64,000 nt of DNA from assembly GCF_004214935.1 (NCBI RefSeq), contig NZ_SFCC01000005.1:372001-436000 (forward strand), given 5' to 3'. Position 1 is the first letter of the stretch. Each line of letters starts with the position of its first letter. Both the position numbers and the translations under genes were made by a program. The stretch is from Amycolatopsis suaedae. Its GTDB lineage: Bacteria > Actinomycetota > Actinomycetes > Mycobacteriales > Pseudonocardiaceae. Below, piece after piece: positions 30,801-40,885 of the stretch. The notes beneath the pieces were generated by a model, which worked only from the letters and a program-made list of their open reading frames with translations, made no database searches and was not told the origin of the DNA.

Positions 30801-33800
30801 CCGGTCAGCCGCACCCGCAGCGCCCGTGCCCCGGTCGCGTGCAGGGACACGCCCTGCCACGAGAACGGCAGTGCGCCGGCCGGGACGTCGAACCCGGCGA
30901 CCAGGATCGCGTGGGTCGCCGCGTCGAGCAGGGCCGGGTGCAGGCCGAACCCGTCGGCGTCGGCGTCCTCGGGCAGGCTCGCCTCGGCGAAGACCTCGCC
31001 GTCGCGGGACCAGGCCCGGCGCAGCCCGCGGAACACCGGGCCGTACCCGTAGCCGGACTCGGCGACGGTCTCGTAGAAGCCGGACAGGTCGATCTCGGTG
31101 GCGCCGGGCGGGGGCCACTCCCCGGTGAACGCGGGGTCCGCATCGGACATTCCGGGGGCGAGTACGCCGGTGGCGTGCTCTGTCCACCGCTCGCCGTCCT
31201 CGCCGTCCGGCCGGGAGTGGACGGTGACCGCGCGGGTGCCGTCCTCGTCCGCGGCGTCCACCCGGACCTGGATCCGCACCCCGCCGCGCTCGGGCAGCGG
31301 CAGCGGCGCCGTCAGGGTCAGGTCCGCGACGCGGTCGCAGCCGACCTCGTCCCCGGCACGCACCAGCAGTTCGACGAAGCCGGTGGCGGACAGCAGCGCC
31401 TGGTCGCGCAGGCGGTGGTCGCCGATCCACGGGTGCGTCTCCAGCGACAGCCGCCCGGTTAGCACGACACCGCCCTCCCCGGCCAGCTCCACCGTGCCGG
31501 CGAGCAGCGGGTGGTTGGCCGCGGCCAGTCCCAGGCCGGCGGCGTCCCCCGCCCGGGTGTGCGGCGCCGGCCAGAACCGCTGCCGCTGGAACGGGTAGGT
31601 CGGCAGGTCCACCGGTGAGCCGCCGGCCAAAGCCGGTGTCCAGTCGACGGCGACGCCGTTGACCCACAGGTGCGCGGCCGACTCCAGCAGCCGCCGCATA
31701 CCGCCGTCGTCGCGGCGCAGGGTCCCGGTGACCACGCCGGCGACACCGGCGTCGTCCAGCGTGTCCTCCGCGTAGCCGGTGAGCACCGGGTGCGGGCTCA
31801 TCTCCACCAGGCAGCGGTGGCCGTCGGCGGCAAGCCGCTCCACCGTGCTCCGGAAGGCGACCGGCTCGCGCATGTTGCGGTACCAGTAGTCCGCGTCCAG
31901 CTCCGCGGTGCCGAGCGGGCCGCCGGTCACCGTGGAGTAGAACGGCACCTCACCTGCCCGCGGGCGCACCGGGGCGAGCAGTTCACCGAGGTCACCGGCG
32001 AGGCTCTCCACGGCCGCGCAGTGCGTGGCCCGGTCGGCGGGCATCAGCTTGGCCCGCAGGCCGTCGGCCACGCAGGAGCCGACCAGGCGCTCCACCTCGG
32101 CGGCGGGGCCGGAGACGGTGACCGCCGCGGGCGAGTTGACCGCCGCGACGGTCAGTCCGTCACCACAGAACGGGAACCGTCCCTCGACGTCCGCCAGCGG
32201 TGCCAGCACCGACGCCATCCGCCAGTCGCGCGGCAGCTTCTCGGTGATCAGCCTGCTCCGCCGCGCGACGACGAGCGCCCCGTCCTCCAGCGACAGCCCG
32301 CCGGCCACCACGGCCGCCGCGACCTCGCCCTGCGAATGCCCCACCACCGCGGCGGGACGCACGCCGTAGGAACGCCACACCGCCGCCAGCGACACCATCA
32401 CCGTCCACAGCACCGGCTGCACCACGTCGACCCGGCTGAGCGAGTCCGGGTCGTCGCTGCCCAGCGCGTCGGTCACCGACCAGTCGAGATGCGGTGCCAG
32501 CGCCCGCGCGCACCCGGCCACCGACTCGGCGAACACCGGTGAGGTGTCCAGCAGTTCCCGCGCCATCCCGATCCACTCGGTGCCCTGTCCGGGGAAGACG
32601 AACACGATGCCGCCGGTCCGGCCCGCCGTGCCGGTGACCAGGCCGGGAACCGGCTCGCCCTCGGCGAGCGCGCCGAGCCTGGCGGTCAGCTCCGCTTCGG
32701 TCCCGCCGACGAGGACGGCCCGGTGGTCGAACACCGACCGCGTGGTGGCCAGCGAGAGCCCGACGTCCACCGGGTCGGCGCCGTCCACGGCGGACCGCAA
32801 CCGGCCTGCCTGCGCACGCAGTGCGGCCTCCGACCGTGCGGAGAGGATCCACGGAGTCTGGGTTGCCCGCGCTCGCTCCGCCCGGTCCTGGCCGGGCCCG
32901 GCGGGCGCCTGCTCCAGGATGACGTGCGCGTTGGTCCCGCTCATGCCGAACGCCGAGACGCCTGCGCGGCGCGGCCGGTCCGCGTCCGGCAGCCGCACCG
33001 GCTCGGTCAGCAGCCGCACCCGGCCGGCGGACCAGTCCACGTGCGGGCTCGGCGGGTCGGCGTGCAGGGTGCGGGGCAGCTCGCCGTGCCGCAGTGCCTG
33101 CACGACCTTGATGACGCCGGTGATGCCCGCGGCGGCCTGGGTGTGGCCGATGTTGGACTTGCCCGATCCGAGCAGCAGCGGTTCCTCCCGGTCCTGGCCG
33201 TAGGTGGCCAGCAGCGCGTGTGCCTCGATCGGGTCGCCGAGCCGGGTTCCGGTGCCGTGTGCCTCCACGGCGTCCACATCGGACGGTTCGAGCCCGGCGT
33301 CGGCCAGCGCGGCGCGGATCACCCGCTGCTGGGCCTTGCCGCTGGGCGCGGTGAGCCCGTTGCTCGCGCCGTCGGAGTTGATGGCACTGCCGCGCACGAC
33401 GGCCAGCACCGGGTGGCCGTTGGCCAGGGCGTCGGAAAGCCGTTCCAGCAGCACCAGCCCGACGCCCTCGGCGATGGCGAGACCGTCCGCGCCGTCGCCG
33501 AACGCGCGGCAGCGGGCCTCCGGGGACAGGCCGCGCTGCCTGCTGAACTCCAGCAGCAGCTGCGGGGTGGTCATCACGTTGGCGCCGCCCGCGATCGCCA
33601 GCGAGCACTCGCCACCACGCAGCGCCCGCACCGCGTCGTGCAGTGCCACCAGCGACGACGAGCACGCGGTGTCCACCGTGACCGCGGGCCCCTCCAGCCC
33701 GAGAATGTAGGACACCCGGCCGGCCAGGACACTGGCCGCGCCTCCGGTCAGGGTGTGCCCCTCCAGTCCCGGGCTCGCGGTGGCGATCTCGTTGTAGTCC

Positions 33801-34267
33801 AGGCCGTTGGTGCCGAGGTAGACGCCGGTGTCGCTGCCGCGCAGCCCGGCCGGGTCGATCCGGGCCCGCTCGAGCACCTCCCAGGCGCCCTCCAGCACCA
33901 GCCGCTGCTGCGGGTCCATGGCCAGCGCCTCGCGTGGCGAGATGCCGAAGAACTCCGCGTCGAAGTCGGCGATGCCGCTGAGGAACCCGCCTTCCTTGAC
34001 GTAGGCGGTACCGGCCCGCTCGGGGTCCGGGTCGTAGAGGGCGTCGAGGTCCCAGCCGCGGTCGGCCGGCAGCGGCCCGATCGCGTCCGAACCGTCGGCC
34101 AGCAACGCCCAGAACTCCTCCGGGGAGCTGACCCCGCCGGGCAGCCGGCAGCTCATCGCCACCACCGCGATCGGTTCGCGTGCCGCCGCCAGTTCCTCAC
34201 GCGCGTCGTTCAGCTCCGCGGTCACCCGGCGCAGGTAATCCCGCAGCTTCTGCTCGGTGCTGGTCAA
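27872..34267 (-). CDS. Single fully reducing PKS module KS-AT-DH-ER-KR-ACP (2131 aa)
   Basis: This is the first module after the starter protein. It starts at a TTG (34267) whose last two bases are shared with the upstream TGA, with a perfect AGGAGG five bases before it, so translation is coupled. Order: docking helix (1-30), KS Cys202, AT Ser645 (GHSQGE), DH His951, ER (GLGVEAAG-like N-part; NADPH site [11 protein letters not shown] near 1515), KR (GGTSGLG, LED in place of LDD, Tyr1835), ACP Ser2001, docking helix at the C terminus. All reductive domains should act, giving a saturated unit. Odd: the AT specificity motif reads RATH (746-749), neither YASH nor HAFH, so the extender is uncertain. 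The DH motif has lost both Gly (Asp) and Pro (Ser) of HxxxGxxxxP, although its His and the [11 protein letters not shown]sp remain. Confidence 0.95.
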   Translation of the reverse strand: MTSTEQKLRDYLRRVTAELNDAREELAAAREPIAVVAMSCRLPGGVSSPEEFWALLADGSDAIGPLPADRGWDLDALYDPDPERAGTAYVKEGGFLSGIADFDAEFFGISPREALAMDPQQRLVLEGAWEVLERARIDPAGLRGSDTGVYLGTNGLDYNEIATASPGLEGHTLTGGAASVLAGRVSYILGLEGPAVTVDTACSSSLVALHDAVRALRGGECSLAIAGGANVMTTPQLLLEFSRQRGLSPEARCRAFGDGADGLAIAEGVGLVLLERLSDALANGHPVLAVVRGSAINSDGASNGLTAPSGKAQQRVIRAALADAGLEPSDVDAVEAHGTGTRLGDPIEAHALLATYGQDREEPLLLGSGKSNIGHTQAAAGITGVIKVVQALRHGELPRTLHADPPSPHVDWSAGRVRLLTEPVRLPDADRPRRAGVSAFGMSGTNAHVILEQAPAGPGQDRAERARATQTPWILSARSEAALRAQAGRLRSAVDGADPVDVGLSLATTRSVFDHRAVLVGGTEAELTARLGALAEGEPVPGLVTGTAGRTGGIVFVFPGQGTEWIGMARELLDTSPVFAESVAGCARALAPHLDWSVTDALGSDDPDSLSRVDVVQPVLWTVMVSLAAVWRSYGVRPAAVVGHSQGEVAAAVVAGGLSLEDGALVVARRSRLITEKLPRDWRMASVLAPLADVEGRFPFCGDGLTVAAVNSPAAVTVSGPAAEVERLVGSCVADGLRAKLMPADRATHCAAVESLAGDLGELLAPVRPRAGEVPFYSTVTGGPLGTAELDADYWYRNMREPVAFRSTVERLAADGHRCLVEMSPHPVLTGYAEDTLDDAGVAGVVTGTLRRDDGGMRRLLESAAHLWVNGVAVDWTPALAGGSPVDLPTYPFQRQRFWPAPHTRAGDAAGLGLAAANHPLLAGTVELAGEGGVVLTGRLSLETHPWIGDHRLRDQALLSATGFVELLVRAGDEVGCDRVADLTLTAPLPLPERGGVRIQVRVDAADEDGTRAVTVHSRPDGEDGERWTEHATGVLAPGMSDADPAFTGEWPPPGATEIDLSGFYETVAESGYGYGPVFRGLRRAWSRDGEVFAEASLPEDADADGFGLHPALLDAATHAILVAGFDVPAGALPFSWQGVSLHATGARALRVRLTGTGDATVSLLAADPAGAVVVSADAVVLRAAPDAAPVTEPSSLYTVDWEPVTTPAPASGRTSVLLAGDAGALAGLDEVPDVVLARVHGDGDGPDAVHEVSARLLTLLQRWLGEERFAGSRLVVVLSGGTDGSDLAAAAAWGMVRSAISENPGSFGLLEVPAQEVDAGVELALPYVLAGDEPQLLVRDGQVYVPRLVADPATLTVPVLDRDWRLDVVTPGTVDGLGIVPGTDSARPLTGRQVRLAVSAAGVNFLDVLATLGYGKVRDAAARYHGEQGTLGVEAAGVVVETGPETTRAKVGDRVLGLVTGGFGPTAVVDERCTVTVPDGWPDETAAGVAAPFLSALYGLVDVAGLAGGERVLIHAGAGGVGMAAIQLARHLGAEVYATASESKWDVLRELGLADDHIASSRTLDFAEKFPRMDVVLNSLTGEFVDASLRLLGPGGRFTELGKNDVRSAVELPGVRYRAFDLTEVDPDRIAAMLTELMSLFDAGTLRPLPTRAWNIRQAAPAFRFMSQARHTGKIVLTVPRGWDRDRAVLVTGGTSGLGRELARHLAGQGFRWLVLASRRGPAAAGAAELVEELAGHGCRVEVVACDVADAADVGKLVHDLGVRGGLTAVVHAAGILEDGVVETLTPDQLTRVLRPKVDAAWNLHEATRNLDLAGFVVYSSVAGVLGTTGQANYAAANAFLDGLCHRRRAEGLPGVALAWGLWDQSTGMTGGMSDVDYARVRRSGQRPLALAHGLAMFDAAVTSDAAVTVVMDVDRPALRAREDLPSILRGICPAVGRRTATADVAAPVALAQRLPALPPAERQEVLVDLIRRQIQVVLGFADAGAIEADRPFKELGFDSLTAVELRNKLGAALGRKLSATLVFDYPTTTALAGHLLTTLVGETEPAGGGSVPEAIDRLEAALSAGLPRQERQDAALRLEKLVTALRRDGANGTGHGEGPSDDDINSVSVTELFQLIDENFADPSDSRPA

Positions 34268-37200
34268 CTGACCCTCCTGCTGGTGATGCTGTCGATGAAC
34301 TGGAACAGCTCGTCGTCGGAGACGTCGTCGATGGGCTTGGGCGCCTCGGGCTCGCCGGGGGCGAGGCCGAGCTGGGCCAGCAGGTGCGCGGCCATCGCGG
34401 CCGGGGTGGGCTCGTCGTAGACCAGCGTCACCGCGAGCGGGCGGCCGATCTCGGCGGACAGCCGGTTGCGCAGGTCCACACCGGTCACCGACTCGAAGCC
34501 GAGATCGCGGAACGCCCGGTCCGGGGCCGGCCAGTCGTCGCGGCCGTAGCCGAGGATGGCCGCGGTGTGCCGCAGCACGATGTCCAGCACCAGTTCCATC
34601 CGCCGCTCCGGCGACTCGGCGGCCAGCGTGGCCGCCAGGTCCGCGGACGCCTCGGGTTCCGCGGGCCGCACCGGCTCGGCCGGGACGCCGGTGAGCTTGT
34701 GCCGCCAGCGGGCGAGCGCGGGCAGCAGCTCGGTGAGCGTCACGTCCTCCGCTATGTCCAATGTGGACCGAACGGTGGTCAGGTCGCCGCGTTCCACCGC
34801 GGCCCAGAACCGCCCCTCGGCCGGGCTGGTGCTGCCGTCGGGCAGTGCCGTCCCGGTCTCCAGCCAGTAGCGCCGGTGCTGGAAGGGATAGGTGGGCAGG
34901 TCGACCACGCGGGCAGGGGGCAGCGCAGGCGCCCAGCTCACCGCCACGCCGCGCACGCAGGCCTCGGCGACCGAGGTGAGGAAGCGCGCCGGCCCGCCCT
35001 CGCCGCGGCGCAGGGTGCCGGCCACCACCACGTCGTGCCCGCCCGCGGTCTCCTGGATTCCCGGGGTGAGCACCGGATGCGGGCTCACCTCGACGAACAC
35101 CCGGTGCCCTGCCTCGATCAGCCGGGTCACGGCGGCCCGCAGTTCGACCGGCTCGCGGAGGTTGCGGAACCAGTACCCGGCGTCCAGGGTCGCCGTGTCG
35201 ACCGGTTCCCCGGTCACCGTGGACACGAACGTCGTGCCGGACGACCGCGGCCGGACCGGCGCGAGGACGTCGAGCACCTCGGCGCGGACCGGGTCCACCC
35301 TCGGCGAGTGCGAGGGATAGTCGATGGCCACCCGCCCGGCCCGCACGCCCTCCTCACGGCAGCGCGCGAGCAGGGTCTCCAGTTCCTCGGTGCCGCCGGC
35401 CAGCACGGTCGACGACGGGCCGAGCTCGGCGGCCACCGAGAGCCGGGCGTCCCAGCCGGGGATGCGCCGTTCGGCCTCCGCACGGGACAGCCCGACCGAG
35501 ACCATGCCGCCGGTCCCGGACAGTTCTGCCGCGATCACCTTGCCGCGCAGGGCGACCACCCGCGCGGCGTCCCGCAACGACAGCCCACCCGCGACGCAGG
35601 CGGCGGCGATCTCGCCCTGCGAGTGCCCGACCACGGCCGCGGGCCGGACACCGTGGGCCTCCCACAGCCGCGCCAGGGAGACCATCACCGCCCACAGTGC
35701 CGGCTGCACGACGTCGGCGCGGGCGAGGGCGGCCTCGTCGGCGAGCACGTCGGTCAGCGACCAGTCGACGAACTCGGCCAGCGCCCGCGCGCACTCGCCG
35801 AGTCGCTCGGCGAACACCGGGGAGGAGTCGATCAGCTCGCCCGCCATGCCTGCCCACTGGGAACCCTGACCGGGGAACACCAGGACCGGCCCGGTGACGT
35901 CGGCCGCGCGGGTGCCGGTGACCAGGCCCGGTGCGGGGGTTCCCGCGGCGAGCGCGGCGAGGCCGGGCAGGACGTCGCGTTCGTCGCGGACGAGCAGTAC
36001 CGCCCGGTGGTCGAAGGCGGACCGCGTGGTGGCCAGCGAGCGGGCGAGGGCGGCGGGGGCCGCCGGGCGGGCCGTCAGGTGTGCGTGCAGAGCCTGGGCC
36101 TGGGCGCGCAGCGCGGCGTCGTCACGCGCGGAGAGCAGCAGCGGCACCGGGTGCCGCGGCGAGCCGGTGCCGGTGACCGCGGCCCAGTCCACGTCGACGC
36201 CGTCGGTCCACAGCGTGCCGAGCAGGTCCTCCAGCGTGTGCCTGCCGGGGGTGTCGCGGCGGCAGGTGGCCAGTGCCCCGGTACCCAGCTGCTCCCGCAG
36301 GACCGGGTGCGGCCCGATCTCGATCACCCGGGTGCCTGCGGGCAGCGTGCCCACCACCTCGGCGAGGCGCATCGGCAGGCACATGTTGCGGGCCCAGTAC
36401 CCGGCGTCCAGCTCGCCGCCGGGCAGCGGGCCGCCGGTGACCGTGGACAGGAACGGGACGGTGGTCCCGGCCGGGTCCAGCTCCCCGAGGCGACGCACCA
36501 GTTCCGGTCCCAGCGCGGCCAGGTCCGCGCTGTGCGACGGGTAGTCGATGGCGACCCGGTGGGTCCGCACGCCGTCCTCGGCCAGTTCCCGCTCGACCTC
36601 GTCGATCGCGGCATGCCCGCCGGACAGACAGATCCAGCCGCCAGACAGCCACCCCGCCACGGTGAGCCTGCCACCGGCCCGCCGCGCGGCGTCGTCGCCG
36701 GGCAGCGCGCAGACCAGCACGGTGCCGGTGCCCGCGGCCCGCTCGGCGATCAGCCGGGACCACACGCCGATGAGCCGGGCGCCCTGGCCGAGGGTGAGCG
36801 CGCCCGCGGTGACGGCGGCGGCGACCTCGCCGACGCTCTGCCCGAACACGACGTCGGGCACCACTCCCCACGCCGCCAGCGTCCGGGCCAGCGCCACCTG
36901 CACGGCGAACAACGCCGGCTGGATCACGTCGGTCCGGTCCAGCCCGCTGCCGGCGGCCAGCTCGTCGAGCACCGACCAGCCGACCACGCCGGCCAGCGCG
37001 TGGTCGACCTCGGTCACCGCCGCGCGGAACACCGGTTCGGCCAGCAGGTCGCGGCCCATGCCGATCCACTGGCTGCCGTGACCGGAGAAGCAGAACGCGA
37101 CCCGGGGCCGTCCGCCCGGCCTGCCGGTGCGCACGGCGGGGTCCCCGGACGGGTCCGCCGCCGCGAACGCGCGGTACGGCCCGTCGCCCGCCCCGGCCGT

Positions 37201-38850
37201 CGACTCGCCCGCCGGATCCCGCAACGCGGCGCCGATCCGGGCACGCAGTGCGGATTCGCTGTCCCCGGACAGGGCGAGCAGCCTGCGCGGGCCAGCGGGT
37301 GCCTGTTCCAGAGCGACGTGGACGTTGGTGCCGCCGAACCCGAACCCGCTCACTCCGGCGTAGCGGTGACCCGGCGGCCAGGCACGCGGTGCGGTCACCA
37401 CCTCGATCCGCTGACCGGCGAAGTCGATACCGGGGTTGGGCTCGTCGAAGTGCAGGCTGGCGGGCAGCACGCCGTGGTGCAGCGCGAGCGTGGTCTTGAG
37501 CACGCCGAGCACGCCCGCCGCCGGTTCCAGGTGGCCGAAGTTGGTTTTGGCCGATCCGACCAGCAGCGAGCCGGTGCGGCCGGGGGCGAAGACCTCGCCC
37601 AGCGCGGCTGCCTCGACCACGTCGCCGAGCGGCGTCCCGGTGCCGTGTGCCTCCACATAGGACACCCGCTCGGGCGGTATGCCGGCGTCCTGCCACGCGT
37701 CCCGCAGCACGTCGACCTGGGCACGCGGGTTGGGCGCGGTCAGCCCGTTGGAGGCGCCGTCGTTGTTGACCGCGCTGCCGCGTAGCACGGCGTAGATCCG
37801 GTCGCCGTCGCGCAGCGCGTCGGACAGCCTGCGCAGCACGACTACCCCGCAGCCCTCGCCACGGACGTAGCCGGCGGCGCCCGCGTCGAACGCCCGGCAC
37901 TGCCCGGCCGGGTTCAGCCCGCCGAACTTCGTCATCGCGACCGTCGTGTGCGGGTGCAGCATCAGACTGACCCCGCCGGCCAGCGCGACGTCGGACTCGC
38001 CGCGCCGCAGGCTCGCCGCGGCCAGGTGCACGGCGGCGAGCGAGGAACTGCACGCGCTGCCGACCGATATCGCGGGCCCGCGCAGGCCGAGGGCGTAGGC
38101 GATCCGCGCGGGCACGATCGAGGTGTCCCAGCCGACGGCGGACTGCGGGCCGATGCTCGCCGGGTCGGCGCCGGTGGCCAGGTGGTACTCCTGCCACATC
38201 GTGCCGAAGAACACGCCGGTCCGGCTGCCCGCCAGCGTGTCCGGCACGATCCTGGCGTCCTCCAGCGCCGACCAGGCGACCTCCAGCGCGATCCGCTGCT
38301 GCGGGTCGGTCCGCTCGGCCTCGGCCGGTGAGATCCGGAAGAAGGCGGCGTCGAATCCGGCCACGTCGTCGAGGAAGGCGCCGCGGCGGGTGGTGGTCCG
38401 GCCGGGTGTGGCGATGTCGTCGTCGTACCAGCGCCGCGCGTCCCAGCGGCCCGCCGGTACCTCGCCGACGGCGTCGAACCCCACCAGCAACGCGTCCCAC
38501 AGCGCGCCGGGCGAGCCGATGCCGCCGGGCAGCCGGCAGCCGAGCCCGACGATCGCGACCGGCTCCGCGGCGACCTGCCTACGCGGCCGCGGTACGGCTT
38601 CACCGACCCCGGCGAGGAACCCGGCCAGCGCGCCCGCCGTCGGGTGGCGCCACACCGCCCACGCCGGGACGTCGCGGCCCAGCCCGGCCGACAGGTCCGC
38701 CGCCAGCCGGGTCAGCCCGGCGGAGTCGACGCCCAGCTCCCGCAGCGGCACACCGGCCGGTACGGCGTCCGCCGCGATGCCGAGCACCTCCGCCACCGCG
38801 CCGCGTACCCGGTCGAGGTACTCGCCAGGTTCCCCAGGCACGCGCACCAC
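34264..38850 (-). CDS. PKS starter protein, split loading module ACP-KS-AT-AT-ACP (1528 aa)
   Basis: The start is GTG at 38850 (a second GTG follows at once), with AAGGA a few bases upstream. Order: ACP with Ser43 (GVDSAGL), KS with Cys267 (SACSSS, a condensing KS and not KSQ), a first AT with GQSVGE (Ser672), a second AT with GHSQGE (Ser1077), ACP with Ser1454 (FESVTG), and a C-terminal docking helix ([10 protein letters not shown]). There is no N-terminal docking domain, as expected of the first protein. In the first AT the Arg that binds the extender carboxylate is Trp697; the second AT keeps Arg1102. In known PKSs, Arg to Trp marks ATs loading monocarboxylic acyl-CoA. I read the protein as loading ACP, KS1, loading AT, extender AT1, ACP1: starter loading plus one extension with no reduction, leaving a beta-ketone. 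Both ATs have YPSH at the specificity position, so AT1 is methylmalonyl-like. Confidence 0.92.
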   Translation of the reverse strand: MVRVPGEPGEYLDRVRGAVAEVLGIAADAVPAGVPLRELGVDSAGLTRLAADLSAGLGRDVPAWAVWRHPTAGALAGFLAGVGEAVPRPRRQVAAEPVAIVGLGCRLPGGIGSPGALWDALLVGFDAVGEVPAGRWDARRWYDDDIATPGRTTTRRGAFLDDVAGFDAAFFRISPAEAERTDPQQRIALEVAWSALEDARIVPDTLAGSRTGVFFGTMWQEYHLATGADPASIGPQSAVGWDTSIVPARIAYALGLRGPAISVGSACSSSLAAVHLAAASLRRGESDVALAGGVSLMLHPHTTVAMTKFGGLNPAGQCRAFDAGAAGYVRGEGCGVVVLRRLSDALRDGDRIYAVLRGSAVNNDGASNGLTAPNPRAQVDVLRDAWQDAGIPPERVSYVEAHGTGTPLGDVVEAAALGEVFAPGRTGSLLVGSAKTNFGHLEPAAGVLGVLKTTLALHHGVLPASLHFDEPNPGIDFAGQRIEVVTAPRAWPPGHRYAGVSGFGFGGTNVHVALEQAPAGPRRLLALSGDSESALRARIGAALRDPAGESTAGAGDGPYRAFAAADPSGDPAVRTGRPGGRPRVAFCFSGHGSQWIGMGRDLLAEPVFRAAVTEVDHALAGVVGWSVLDELAAGSGLDRTDVIQPALFAVQVALARTLAAWGVVPDVVFGQSVGEVAAAVTAGALTLGQGARLIGVWSRLIAERAAGTGTVLVCALPGDDAARRAGGRLTVAGWLSGGWICLSGGHAAIDEVERELAEDGVRTHRVAIDYPSHSADLAALGPELVRRLGELDPAGTTVPFLSTVTGGPLPGGELDAGYWARNMCLPMRLAEVVGTLPAGTRVIEIGPHPVLREQLGTGALATCRRDTPGRHTLEDLLGTLWTDGVDVDWAAVTGTGSPRHPVPLLLSARDDAALRAQAQALHAHLTARPAAPAALARSLATTRSAFDHRAVLLVRDERDVLPGLAALAAGTPAPGLVTGTRAADVTGPVLVFPGQGSQWAGMAGELIDSSPVFAERLGECARALAEFVDWSLTDVLADEAALARADVVQPALWAVMVSLARLWEAHGVRPAAVVGHSQGEIAAACVAGGLSLRDAARVVALRGKVIAAELSGTGGMVSVGLSRAEAERRIPGWDARLSVAAELGPSSTVLAGGTEELETLLARCREEGVRAGRVAIDYPSHSPRVDPVRAEVLDVLAPVRPRSSGTTFVSTVTGEPVDTATLDAGYWFRNLREPVELRAAVTRLIEAGHRVFVEVSPHPVLTPGIQETAGGHDVVVAGTLRRGEGGPARFLTSVAEACVRGVAVSWAPALPPARVVDLPTYPFQHRRYWLETGTALPDGSTSPAEGRFWAAVERGDLTTVRSTLDIAEDVTLTELLPALARWRHKLTGVPAEPVRPAEPEASADLAATLAAESPERRMELVLDIVLRHTAAILGYGRDDWPAPDRAFRDLGFESVTGVDLRNRLSAEIGRPLAVTLVYDEPTPAAMAAHLLAQLGLAPGEPEAPKPIDDVSDDELFQFIDSITSRRVS
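34273..34278 (-). promoter_or_regulatory. Ribosome binding site deciding a TTG start
   Basis: On the minus strand AGGAGG lies 5 nt upstream of the TTG at 34267-34265, inside the last codons of the preceding PKS gene. No ATG or GTG fits the conserved docking-domain start. The strong site supports TTG initiation by translational coupling with the starter gene, whose TGA overlaps the TTG. Confidence 0.8.
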
Positions 38851-38895
38851 CTCGTTCCTTCGGAGGGTTCGGATCTGGACCGTACGAACGGTGGA

Positions 38896-38911
38896 CTGGA
38901 CATTCCCCTAG
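38896..38911. promoter_or_regulatory. Candidate PAS-LuxR (PimM-type) operator before the starter PKS gene
   Basis: CTGGACATTCCCCTAG agrees with 13 of 16 positions of the PimM-family operator consensus CTVGGGAWWTCCCBAG, as I recall it from polyene clusters. It ends 46 bp upstream of the GTG start of the starter PKS, a plausible position over a -35 region. No regulator gene of this family is in the window. Confidence 0.5.
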
Positions 38912-38945
38912 AAGCTCCACCGACCGGCGGGAACGCACGACGGGA

Positions 38946-38961
38946 CTAGGGGTTCTGGTGG
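38946..38961. promoter_or_regulatory. Possible operator half site, CTAGGGG
   Basis: CTAGGGG followed by TT keeps the left half of the PAS-LuxR consensus, but the right half is poor (about 10 of 16 positions). It shares ACTAGGGGTT with the site at 39424. It could be a weak second site or chance. Confidence 0.25.
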
Positions 38962-39023
38962 CTTTCCGCGGCGCGGCGAAGTGCGGTGGTCCGGAGCGCG
39001 TCATTCGCGTTCCGGAAGACGAG

Positions 39024-39174
39024 ACTCGCGTTCCCGGGCGCGAGACTCGCAGCGAGAACAGGGCTGGTCTCGCGATCTGGACCCGGCATGACAAGCGGTG
39101 GAACCAGGTGGGCGGGAACGTGCAACTCGCTGGTCCGGAACGGTCGACTCGCGGGTCGGGAGCGGAGGACTCGC
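39024..39174 (+). repeat. Degenerate ACTCGC repeats, 21-22 nt phase
   Basis: ACTCGC occurs at 39024, 39045, 39125, 39147 and 39169, so neighbours are 21 or 22 nt apart except for one 80-nt gap. The surrounding bases (CCGGAAC, GTTCC) match the clearer arrays at 44348-44420 and 44475-44596, so these belong to one repeat family. Confidence 0.6.
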
Positions 39175-39221
39175 GCGATCGGCCACTCACCTCGCCCTGC
39201 CCGACACCCGGTGTCCGGTGT

Positions 39222-39264
39222 GAAGGCCGAGTTTCTGTCGTCTCATGTGATGAAGGTGGCCTTC
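39222..39264. repeat. Decayed copy of the 13-nt inverted repeat
   Basis: The right arm GAAGGTGGCCTTC (39252-39264) is intact. The left arm (from 39222, GAAGGCC then GAGTTTC) has diverged. It is related to the copies at 6725-6767 and 44703-44745. Confidence 0.65.
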
Positions 39265-39343
39265 ACGAACTCCCCGCCCGGCGTCGCGGCCTCACCAGTC
39301 ACACCCGGCCCAGCCGTCACCACGAAAGAGACCCAGCAACCTC

Positions 39344-39392
39344 CCCCAATGTGGCGTTGGGGAACTTGAACTCCCCCAATGCCACATTGGGG
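39344..39392. repeat. 19-nt inverted repeat upstream of the tailoring operon
   Basis: CCCCAATGTGGCGTTGGGG (39344-39362) and CCCCAATGCCACATTGGGG (39374-39392) are reverse complements with one mismatch, separated by 11 nt. Each arm is itself roughly palindromic (CCCCAA...TTGGGG). The element ends 71 bp before the glycosyltransferase ATG. It could be a leader hairpin, a repressor operator pair, or a dispersed repeat. Confidence 0.8.
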
Positions 39393-39423
39393 GCACACAG
39401 CACCCGGCGAAGTGCTCAGGACA

Positions 39424-39439
39424 CTAGGGGTTTCTCGGA
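39424..39439. promoter_or_regulatory. Candidate PAS-LuxR operator before the tailoring operon
   Basis: CTAGGGGTTTCTCGGA matches about 12 of 16 positions of the recalled consensus CTVGGGAWWTCCCBAG, with a perfect left half. It lies 24 bp before the glycosyltransferase ATG, close for an activator site, so the transcript may be nearly leaderless or the site may be fortuitous. Confidence 0.35.
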
Positions 39440-39463
39440 CCTCGGCGGTGGACGCTAGGAGCC

Positions 39464-40885
39464 ATGGCGGAACCGACGGAGCCGGCGCGGCCCATCCTGT
39501 TCGCTTCCTACCCGGACAGCGGCCTGCTCAACCCGTTGCTGGTGCTGGCGGGCGAACTCGCGCGGCGTGGCGTGCCCGGGCTGGTGTTCGCCACCGACGA
39601 GCACCGCCGCGCGGACGTCGCGGACCTCTCCGCGGCGAGCGAGGTGGAGTTCCTCTCGCTGGGCGAGGAGGTGGCCGGCCTGTCCCCCACCGGCTGGGAC
39701 GACGAGACCTACCGCGCGGTGATGAACGAGACGTCCCGGATCCGGTCGCTCCAGGCGTTCCTGCGCCAGTCCCAGGACCCGCACGCGATGGTCGCCAAGT
39801 ACCAGGTGCTCGAGCGGGCCGTCGAGCGGACGCGGCCCGCGCTGATGGTCCTCGACGCGTTCTGTGGTTACGCCGTCGACCTCGCCCTCACCAAGGGCAT
39901 CCCGTTCGTGCTCAGCGTCCCGTTCCTGGCGAGCAACATGGTCTCCGCCGCCGGCCTGGGCGGCCGGTCCTTCACCCCGCGTGGATTCCCGACGCCGCGG
40001 TCCGGCCTTCCGCTGCGGATGAACCTGCGCCAGCGCGTCACCAACCAGCTGTTCCGGCTGCGCACCATGGCCACGTTCGCCAGCCCGGCGATGCTGCGGC
40101 GGATGCGGTACGAGGACGCCGTCTGGGCGGAAATCGGTGTCACGCGGTCGATCCGCAACCCGATGGACAAGCTGGAACGGGCCGAACTGGCGTTGTGTTA
40201 CTCGATCGCCGACCTGGACTACCCGTTCACCGTCCCGGACTGGCTGCGGCTCACCGGGCCGATGATCCCGCCGCTGCCCCAGGCCCCACCGGATCCCGGG
40301 CTCACCGCCTGGCTGGACGCCCACGAGTCGATCGTGTACCAGGCGTTCGGCACGCTCATGCGGTTCAGCCGGGACGAGGTCGAGGCACTGGTCGAGGTCG
40401 CCCGCCGCCTCGACGGCCGCCACCACGTCCTGTGGAAGCTGCCCGCGGGACAACAGCACCTGCTGCCACCGCGGGACACGTTGCCACCGAACCTGCGGGT
40501 GGAGAGCTGGCTGCCCTCCCAGCTCGACGTGCTGGCCCACCCGCACGTCCGGCTGTTCTTCAACCACGCCGGCAGCAACTCCTTCCACGAGGGCCTCTTC
40601 TTCGGCAAGCCGCAGGTGATGTGGCCGCTGTTCGTCGACTGCTACGACATCGCGGTGCGGGTCGAGGACCACGGGATCGGCCTGCGGCTGAACCGCACCG
40701 ACACCGTCGAGCCGGACGACGCGACCGACAAGCTGACCCGGGTGCTGGCCGATCCGTCCTACCGGGAACGTGCCGAGCGGATGGCGGCACTCATGTCCGC
40801 GGCAGGCGGTCGCCACGCCGCCGCCGACCTTCTGCTGGAGCTGCCGGTGCTGGAGGGCTCCGGACAAGGAACGAGGATGTCATGA
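39464..40885 (+). CDS. Family 1 glycosyltransferase, polyene mycosamine-transferase type (473 aa)
   Basis: It probably transfers a nucleotide-activated amino deoxysugar to the macrolide aglycone. It has the two-domain GT-B fold of UGT-like enzymes. The C-terminal donor signature contains HAGSNSFHE (His368) and FGKPQVMWPLF near 385, as in macrolide glycosyltransferases. In the N-terminal acceptor domain the usual GHxNP reads GLLNP (residues 20-24), so the canonical catalytic His is Leu21; I recall similar starts in polyene mycosamine transferases but could not check. The ATG at 39464 follows AGGAG closely. It is the first gene of a four-gene operon, and its TGA overlaps the ATG of the aminotransferase. 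The adjacent sugar aminotransferase suggests that the donor is a mycosamine-like GDP sugar. Confidence 0.88.
   Translation: MAEPTEPARPILFASYPDSGLLNPLLVLAGELARRGVPGLVFATDEHRRADVADLSAASEVEFLSLGEEVAGLSPTGWDDETYRAVMNETSRIRSLQAFLRQSQDPHAMVAKYQVLERAVERTRPALMVLDAFCGYAVDLALTKGIPFVLSVPFLASNMVSAAGLGGRSFTPRGFPTPRSGLPLRMNLRQRVTNQLFRLRTMATFASPAMLRRMRYEDAVWAEIGVTRSIRNPMDKLERAELALCYSIADLDYPFTVPDWLRLTGPMIPPLPQAPPDPGLTAWLDAHESIVYQAFGTLMRFSRDEVEALVEVARRLDGRHHVLWKLPAGQQHLLPPRDTLPPNLRVESWLPSQLDVLAHPHVRLFFNHAGSNSFHEGLFFGKPQVMWPLFVDCYDIAVRVEDHGIGLRLNRTDTVEPDDATDKLTRVLADPSYRERAERMAALMSAAGGRHAAADLLLELPVLEGSGQGTRMS

Larger units (their letters stand above)
38851..39463. other. Divergent intergenic region (613 bp)
   Basis: It separates the starter PKS gene (leftward) from the glycosyltransferase operon (rightward) and must hold both promoters. 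No convincing gene is seen. From left to right it contains a PAS-LuxR-like operator (38896-38911), a second CTAGGGG half site (38946), degenerate ACTCGC repeats with 21-22 nt phasing (39024-39174), a decayed copy of the 13-nt inverted repeat (39222-39264), a near-perfect 19-nt inverted repeat (39344-39392), and a third CTAGGGG site just before the glycosyltransferase (39424). Confidence 0.85.

Noticed and set aside
38050..38056. KSQ-type decarboxylating loading KS in the starter protein
   Set aside because: The active site reads SACSSS with Cys, not Gln, so this KS should condense.
39455..40867. 470-codon minus-strand open frame opposite the glycosyltransferase
   Set aside because: It is fully antisense to a gene with clear glycosyltransferase motifs, and its translation is low-complexity without domains.
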